From assembly GCA_022712235.1 (NCBI GenBank), contig JALAGW010000077.1:1-5329 (forward strand): a stretch of DNA of 5,329 nt, given 5' to 3'. This DNA is from Brevundimonas sp. Lineage in GTDB: Bacteria > Pseudomonadota > Alphaproteobacteria > Caulobacterales > Caulobacteraceae. This document shows positions 4,304 to 5,329 of the stretch, one piece after another (position 1 is the first letter of the stretch; each line of letters opens with the position of its first letter). The notes under the pieces were generated by a model. That model saw nothing but the letters and a program-made list of their open reading frames with translations. It was not told the origin of the DNA and did no database searches. A program made the translations under genes and the position numbers.

Positions 4304-5329
4304 ATGAAAGAAGCCGTGGATGCGCTCGGCCAGGGCCTGATTGACGCCGGGGACCTTGACCAGGTCGGCGACCGAGGCGCGCGACACGCCCTTGGCCGAA
4401 CCGAAGGCGTGCAGCAGGGCCTTCTTGCGCGAGGGGCCGACGCCTTCGATCTCGTCCAGCGGGTTCTTTGTGATGTCCATCGAGCGGCGCTTGGCGTGGG
4501 CGCCGTTGGCGAAACGATGGGCCTCGTCGCGCAGTCGCTGGATGTAATAGAGGGCCGGGCTCTTCATCGGCAGCATGAAGGGCGGTTTGCCGGGCATGAA
4601 GAAGTGCTCCTTGCCCGCGTCGCGGTCCGGGCCCTTGGCCACGCCGACGGCGGTGATGTCGTCGACGCCCAGATCGGCCAGCACCGCCAGCACCTCGGCC
4701 AGTTGCCCGGCGCCGCCGTCGATCAGCAGCAGGTCGGGGCGCTCGACGACCTCGCCGGCCTCCTCGTCCTTGACCATCTTGCCGAAGCGGCGGCGCATGA
4801 CCTCGCGCATCATGCCGTAGTCGTCGCCGGGGGTCAGGTCGTCGCCCCGGATGTTGAACTTGCGGTACTGGTTCTTGCGGAAGCCCTCGGGCCCCGCGAC
4901 GATCATGCCGCCGACCGCATTGGTCCCCTGGATGTGGGCGTTGTCATAGACCTCGATCCGCTCGGGCCGGGCGTCCAGACCGAAGGCCTCACAGACCTCG
5001 TCCAGGATCTTCGACGTGGCCGAGTTCTCGGCCAGCTTGCGGCCCAGGGCCTCGCGGGCGTTGGTCAGGGCGTAGTCGACGACGGCCAGCTTCTCGCCGC
5101 GCTGGGGGCGGGCGATCTCGACCTTTCGGCCCGACTTCAGGGTGAAGGCCTCTTGCAGCAGCTCCAGCTCGTGCGGGCGCACGTTGGACAAGATCTGACG
5201 CGGGATCGGCTTGTCCTCGTAGAACTGGGCCAGGAAGGCGCCGAGGATTTCGGGATCGGTGTCCGACTTGTCGATGCGCGGGAAGTAGGCCCGCCCGCCC
5301 CAATTCTGGCCTGCGCGATAGAAGAAGAC
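4295..5329 (-). CDS. uvrC: Excinuclease ABC subunit C, C-terminal part (5' end beyond the right edge)
   Basis: UvrC makes the two incisions flanking a lesion in UvrABC nucleotide excision repair. The frame is open from the window edge to the TGA at 4297-4295, 344 codons of a protein usually about 610-640 long. Thus the GIY-YIG nuclease and UvrB-binding UVR domain are outside. The visible part begins VFFYRAGQNWGGRAYFPR, the conserved stretch after the UVR domain, and continues through LAQFYEDKPIPRQIL. The RNase H-like 5'-incision nuclease shows its key acidic and His residues: Asp in VYDNAHIQG (codon 4943-4945), Asp in LLIDGGAGQL (4718-4720) and His in DEAHRFA (4517-4519). Two helix-hairpin-helix motifs end the protein: LDEIEGVGPSRKKALL and LVKVPGVNQALAERI. 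A TTG at 5191 might be taken for a start but is internal, since conserved UvrC sequence continues upstream of it. First gene in the window of the uvrC-carbonic anhydrase-pgsA block. No frameshift seen. Confidence 0.95.
   Translation of the reverse strand, partial: VFFYRAGQNWGGRAYFPRIDKSDTDPEILGAFLAQFYEDKPIPRQILSNVRPHELELLQEAFTLKSGRKVEIARPQRGEKLAVVDYALTNAREALGRKLAENSATSKILDEVCEAFGLDARPERIEVYDNAHIQGTNAVGGMIVAGPEGFRKNQYRKFNIRGDDLTPGDDYGMMREVMRRRFGKMVKDEEAGEVVERPDLLLIDGGAGQLAEVLAVLADLGVDDITAVGVAKGPDRDAGKEHFFMPGKPPFMLPMKSPALYYIQRLRDEAHRFANGAHAKRRSMDITKNPLDEIEGVGPSRKKALLHAFGSAKGVSRASVADLVKVPGVNQALAERIHGFFHKS

Noticed and set aside
4295..5191. A complete 298-residue protein starting at 5191
   Set aside because: The first codon is TTG inside conserved UvrC sequence, and the frame stays open and conserved (FFYRAGQNWGGRAYFPR) up to the window edge, so it is a partial uvrC.
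1..5329. Mobile element, CRISPR array, toxin-antitoxin pair, defence system or RNA gene
   Set aside because: No transposase or integrase, no regularly spaced repeats, no tRNA/rRNA-like sequence and no paired small ORFs were seen; all sizeable open frames belong to the genes listed or are their shadows.

Overview
The window is high-GC DNA coding almost wall to wall, with strong G/C bias at third codon positions. The gene content (a secreted S46 dipeptidyl-peptidase, a uvrC/pgsA block, compact operons, weak or absent Shine-Dalgarno sites at some genes) fits an alphaproteobacterium, most likely Caulobacterales (Caulobacter/Brevundimonas-like). This placement is inferred from protein flavour and composition, not from a marker gene.

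Layout: positions 1-67 hold the first 22 codons of a minus-strand gene that leaves the window on the left. Its identity is uncertain. Positions 68-229 are a divergent intergenic region with a possible minus-strand promoter, a 7-bp dyad and a 10-bp direct repeat. A plus-strand pair follows: an S46 peptidase with an intact His/Asp/Ser triad (230-2356), and a GNAT acetyltransferase (2353-2880) that starts on a TTG overlapping the peptidase stop codon. A hairpin overlapping the GNAT stop (2866-2891) can act as a terminator for both converging transcripts.

The right half is a minus-strand block, in transcription order: the C-terminal part of uvrC (nucleotide excision repair; its 5' end lies beyond the right edge), a beta-class carbonic anhydrase, and pgsA (phosphatidylglycerophosphate synthase). 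uvrC and pgsA are neighbours in many proteobacteria, including E. coli. The oddity here is the carbonic anhydrase gene between them, bordered by a perfect 18-bp palindrome on the uvrC side and two strong consecutive hairpins on the pgsA side.

The plus-strand pair points to periplasmic peptide breakdown plus an acetylation of unknown target. The minus-strand block is housekeeping: DNA repair, CO2/bicarbonate balance and phospholipid synthesis. I see no mobile element, CRISPR array, RNA gene or defence system. The main points for a second look are the specificity pocket of the peptidase, the carbonic anhydrase insertion with its flanking RNA structures, and the divergent promoter region.
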